From NCBI GenBank assembly GCA_963995525.1, contig OZ023212.1:10580229-10644228 (forward strand): a stretch of 64,000 nt of DNA, read 5' to 3'. Below the pieces are notes generated by a model. The model was not told the DNA's origin. It saw only the letters and a program-made list of their open reading frames with translations, and searched no databases. The first letter of the stretch is position 1. Each line of letters opens with the position of its first letter. The stretch comes from Escarpia spicata. Lineage: Eukaryota; Annelida; Polychaeta; Sabellida; Siboglinidae. Below, piece after piece: positions 62,101-64,000 of this stretch. A program made the position numbers and the translations under genes.

Positions 62101-63019
62101 TGCATTAAAACACTCCAAATATAAATAAACATTTAATATATTTTCTCTGTGTAGCCTGCAGAACCAGAAGGACTGGGGTGTCTACCTACAGAAGCACCTG
62201 TCCCGAGAACACAAGTACGTCCTCCTCACCTCCGCCCAACTCGTAGGTGTCTGTCTGTACGTCTTCATCAGACCCATGCACGCCCCCTACATCAGGTAAG
62301 TCTACTCACTGTCTGTTGTCTCCTGAAGGTTCGTTTGCTGATGTTATAGGTTACATAATAATCATTTGCAACTAAGCTAGTTGGGTGCCGAACATTTTTG
62401 ACATTATTTTATATAACAATATGTTGTATAGGAGAACCTAGCCACATGTTGGAGTGTTACACAGACACGTGCTATTTACATAGCAGCATAATTATTTGTC
62501 ACAAATGTAATTGTAAAACTGGTTGATTTATGAAACACAAGCTGCTGCTTTCATAGAAAATTGTCATAAAATGCAATATCTTATACTCCTAGTAAGATAC
62601 TAGTACCCTCAGTAGTTACAGCGTAGTTACCATGATTTTCTAAATGTCGTTAATTCCCCTTTTTCTGTTGACCTTAACATTAAATTGGAACTGTTAAATT
62701 TGTTCCCAGCTTGTGAATTTGATAAATATCTACACAACTTTATTTGTTGCATATCTTGTGTAAATACCTTCATTTGTTGATTCCAAGTCGACAAGGAAAC
62801 AAATCAAATGTCATTTGTAATTATAGAGATGTTGCCGTGGAGATGGTGAAAACAGGCCTAGGTGGCGCTGCAGGCAACAAGGGTGCGGTGGCGATGCGGT
62901 TCCTCTTCCACAGTACATCGCTGTGTTTCGTTTGTGCCCACTTCGCTGCAGGCCAGTCACAGGTGAAGGAGAGAAATGCGGACTACCACGAAATATCACG
63001 CAAAATATGCTTCCCAATG
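44104..63019 (+). CDS. SYNJ1: Synaptojanin, N-terminal part (gene continues beyond window)
   Basis: Synaptojanin dephosphorylates phosphoinositides with a Sac domain and an inositol 5-phosphatase domain and acts in clathrin uncoating. Coding exons: 44104-44224, 49219-49305, 49573-49840, 50146-50371, 50902-50985, 51584-51742, 53376-53545, 53957-54038, 54606-54761, 55225-55381, 56727-56915, 58759-58864, 62155-62295, 62827-63019. They give 713 codons with every junction in frame. Visible: [16 protein letters not shown] at the start, [27 protein letters not shown], Sac catalytic [11 protein letters not shown] (Cys about 382, Arg about 388, C-x5-R intact), then the 5-phosphatase start [18 protein letters not shown] near 530, [14 protein letters not shown], and [13 protein letters not shown] with [18 protein letters not shown]. 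The end of the 5-phosphatase and the proline-rich tail lie outside. No exon was found in 63110-64000. Several introns begin or end with arrays made from the adjoining exon edge. Confidence 0.95.
44225..47107. other. Synaptojanin intron 1, proximal part
   Basis: AT-rich intron sequence. A GC-richer patch at about 46490-46620 ends GGCGCCTCCATTG and could be a regulatory element, but nothing specific is recognised. Confidence 0.4.
47108..48776. mobile_element. hAT-like non-autonomous transposon in synaptojanin intron 1
   Basis: The element starts CAGCGATAGAAATAAG and ends (read in reverse) CAGTGTTCGAAATAGCAC. It is flanked by a 5-bp direct repeat ATTGT (47103-47107 and 48777-48781). Both subterminal regions carry several ACTTGTCC motifs facing inward. 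CAG...CTG ends with a GAAATA block resemble hAT termini, though hAT duplications are usually 8 bp. The interior has only short frames (47676-47951 and 48357-48623) without transposase motifs. Confidence 0.7.
48782..49218. other. Synaptojanin intron 1, distal part
   Basis: Ordinary AT-rich intron; nothing recognised before the acceptor GATTTAG at 49218. Confidence 0.5.
51214..51583 (+). repeat. Degenerate copies of the synaptojanin exon 6 start
   Basis: Exon 6 begins CAG|GTGGGTTCACACAAGGTG (VGSHKV). Upstream in the intron are GTTGGCTCACACAAAGTG (51214), GCAGGTTGGCTCAAAACAAT (51286), TCAGGTTGACTCATACAACA (51466) and GCAGATAGGTTCATACAAAG (51506). The first also encodes VGSHKV. They look like older tandem copies of the acceptor and exon start. 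Confidence 0.65.
51725..52485 (+). repeat. ~20 x 37-bp array of the exon 6 donor
   Basis: The unit is CTTAGTCAGGCCTACCAG followed by GTGGGTGTTATTATCACTC. The first 18 nt are the last 18 nt of exon 6 (LSQAYQ) and the rest is the first 19 nt of the intron. Units are 37 bp with few differences, mostly GTCTACCAG for GCCTACCAG. Each carries a full 5' splice site. The first unit is the functional exon end at 51742. Confidence 0.95.
52500..53385 (+). repeat. ~28 x 25-bp array of the exon 7 acceptor
   Basis: The unit is CATGTCCCATATTACAG followed by AACCACCA, repeated most regularly at about 52676-53270 and in degenerate form on both sides. The last unit is the actual 3' splice site TTCCATGTTACAG|AACCACCACA of exon 7 at 53375/53376. 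Long plus-strand frames ([19 protein letters not shown]) across the array are artefacts. Confidence 0.93.
53570..53800 (-). repeat. LINE 3' coding-end relic in synaptojanin intron
   Basis: This is the partner of the block at 21690-21880. The minus-strand frame includes [20 protein letters not shown], resembling a LINE C-terminal end. It lies just after exon 7, antisense to the gene. Confidence 0.6.
54744..54900 (+). repeat. 4 x 39-bp array of the exon 9 donor
   Basis: Units start at 54744, 54783, 54822 and 54861, with core GGAGGGGGCAGGTCAAAGGT followed by TAGTCA. The first is the end of exon 9 (GGGRSK) with its donor at 54762. 39 bp is 13 codons, and the exon frame stays open through all four copies. 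Confidence 0.9.
57211..58385 (+). repeat. ~20 x 58-bp minisatellite in synaptojanin intron 11
   Basis: Units contain TTCTGTGTAAGACAACTGCC and GTGCACTTGCACCATACATA, nearly identical apart from CAATTC/CATTTC variants and one CTA insertion. It is not derived from either adjoining exon as far as I can see. GTGCACTTGCAC is a partial palindrome. Confidence 0.95.
58851..60850 (+). repeat. ~66 x 30-bp array of the exon 12 donor
   Basis: The unit ATCATGAGTGCCAG|GTATGTTCTATATTAC joins the last 14 nt of exon 12 (IMSA plus AG) to the first 16 nt of its intron. There are two main variants, TATATTAC and AAATGAC(A)CC-type, and a repeated block of about 420 bp (rare GGTACGTTCT at 59765 and 60185). The exon frame is open through about 50 units until a 1-nt deletion near 60340. 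Confidence 0.96.
60880..61735 (+). mobile_element. Jockey/CR1-like LINE relic in synaptojanin intron 12
   Basis: Shifted frames read [17 protein letters not shown] with the catalytic FADD, then [71 protein letters not shown] and the C-terminal [21 protein letters not shown] run of 11 G near 61107 and other changes break it. 5'-truncated, in the same orientation as the gene, directly after the 30-bp array. Confidence 0.88.
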
Positions 63020-63115
63020 GTAAGTTTGTCTTTGTCCTCGATGCTACTGCCCCAATGGTAAGTTTGTTTGTTGATCTCTTTGTCTTTAATACAACTGTCC
63101 CAATGGTAAGTAACA
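63005..63115 (+). repeat. Three copies of the exon 14 donor
   Basis: CCCAATGGTAAGT occurs with exon-like ends at 63019, 63057 and 63105. The first is the true exon end (CFPM). Spacings of 38 and 48 bp are not multiples of three, and the frame stops at 63061. Confidence 0.8.
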
Positions 63116-64000
63116 TTGCTTAATTAATATCGCCTCTTTGGACTATGATGACATTTTTTCATTTAACACCATTTTTATGTTCACTTGTGCCGAGTTAATT
63201 TCTGAGCTGCTACTCCTGTGTCGACTTTGTGTTTGTGTGTTCCTGGTGATGGTATCATTAAATGTCATCTTTTTATTTCCATAATTACATTGATACTAAA
63301 ACTAATCGGGGGCTGTAGCAAAAGTGGTGCTGATTGTTTCTTTTGTTTTACTGTGTTCACTTGTGTTTAATATATGGCTGTTTAATACATGGCCTGTAAT
63401 CTGGTGGTGTGTTTGTGTGGAATGTGGAGTGTTGCTATGCTGGCTTCTGTCTCACCGTCACTTGCCTTGCTTCTGTTTCTGCGTGTTCCAGGAAGTCTGT
63501 AAGGTCAGTATCCTAGAAATCCTAGAACTTTGTTAAAAGTGACCTTTTCAGATGTTTATTGTTATCTTTTTTAATCACTGAAACGTTGATAACTTGAAAT
63601 TCAAATCAATAAATTGAAGCATTTTTATACACAAGTTTGTATTAATATAATTATGATGCTTAACATGTGGGTATGTGGTTTCCACGTGTGACTGTTGGGC
63701 AATATCATGTTTATAGTGATACATTGAGAACTTTGATATCACTATAGCTAGTATCAATGAACACAGTAATTTTATAACAGTTCATAAAGTGCTAGAAATA
63801 TGAGCAGTTTCTTTAAGTTGGCATTGCTTCATCTGTAGAATTTACTTTCTGAGTGTAAAATATTCAGAAAGTGCCCTTCGTCATTAGCATGGTGGGGTAG
63901 GCAGCATAAAGGAGGAAGAATTGCCAATGAGTAGTACATGTGTTGCAATTTACATATGGTTGAAACTTGCTGGAGAAGTCGTTGATATTGGACTGAGCTG
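63116..64000. other. Synaptojanin intron 14, no exon found
   Basis: The next expected coding segment (the catalytic HDYVFWCGDFNYRI region of the 5-phosphatase family) is not present, so the next exon lies beyond the window. Confidence 0.6.

Noticed and set aside
1..64000. tRNA, rRNA or other structured RNA genes
   Set aside because: I looked for tRNA-like A and B boxes and long perfect stems outside transposon arms and found none I could defend; a covariance-model scan would be decisive.

Overview
The window is nuclear DNA from an invertebrate animal. It has AT-rich introns with GT/AG borders, three single-copy animal genes split into short exons, and many decayed retroelements and inverted-repeat transposons. 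The genes (major vault protein, di-N-acetylchitobiase, synaptojanin) and the mix of RTE-like, CR1/L2-like and Gypsy elements fit a non-insect marine invertebrate such as a mollusc, another lophotrochozoan or a lancelet. I cannot place it more precisely from sequence alone.

Layout. 1-3747: 3' part of a decayed Gypsy LTR retrotransposon. About 3800-5128: RTE-like LINE relic with a (GAT)n tail. 6098-7652: transposon relic with ~490-bp inverted repeats. 8.6-16.3 kb: no gene recognised, scattered LINE ends and local repeats. 16421-28910 (+): complete MVP gene, 13 coding exons, 869 aa by my splicing. 28.9-32.4 kb: convergent intergenic region. 32374-43803 (-): complete chitobiase gene (CTBS), seven coding positions, one of which exists as two alternative exons; two LINE relics sit in its large second intron. 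43804-44103: 300-bp gap between divergent start codons. 44104-63019 (+): first 14 coding exons of synaptojanin (713 codons: Sac domain plus the start of the 5-phosphatase domain); the gene continues past the window. All three splice models keep frame across every junction.

Most unusual feature: in the synaptojanin gene, several tandem arrays are built from exon edges. The ends of four exons with their 5' splice sites are repeated downstream (about 20 x 37 bp, 4 x 39 bp, about 66 x 30 bp and 3 irregular copies). The starts of two exons with their 3' splice sites are repeated upstream (about 28 x 25 bp, and about four degenerate copies). Two of the donor arrays have periods divisible by three and are open in the exon frame, so use of an internal donor would insert multiples of 10 or 13 residues. 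The CTBS gene carries a second striking feature: two homologous, phase-compatible exons for the same GH18 segment, where reading frame allows exactly one per mRNA.

The three genes have unrelated jobs (vault particle shell, lysosomal glycan breakdown, phosphoinositide turnover at synapses). The only regulatory link suggested by the sequence is the shared short promoter region between CTBS and synaptojanin.
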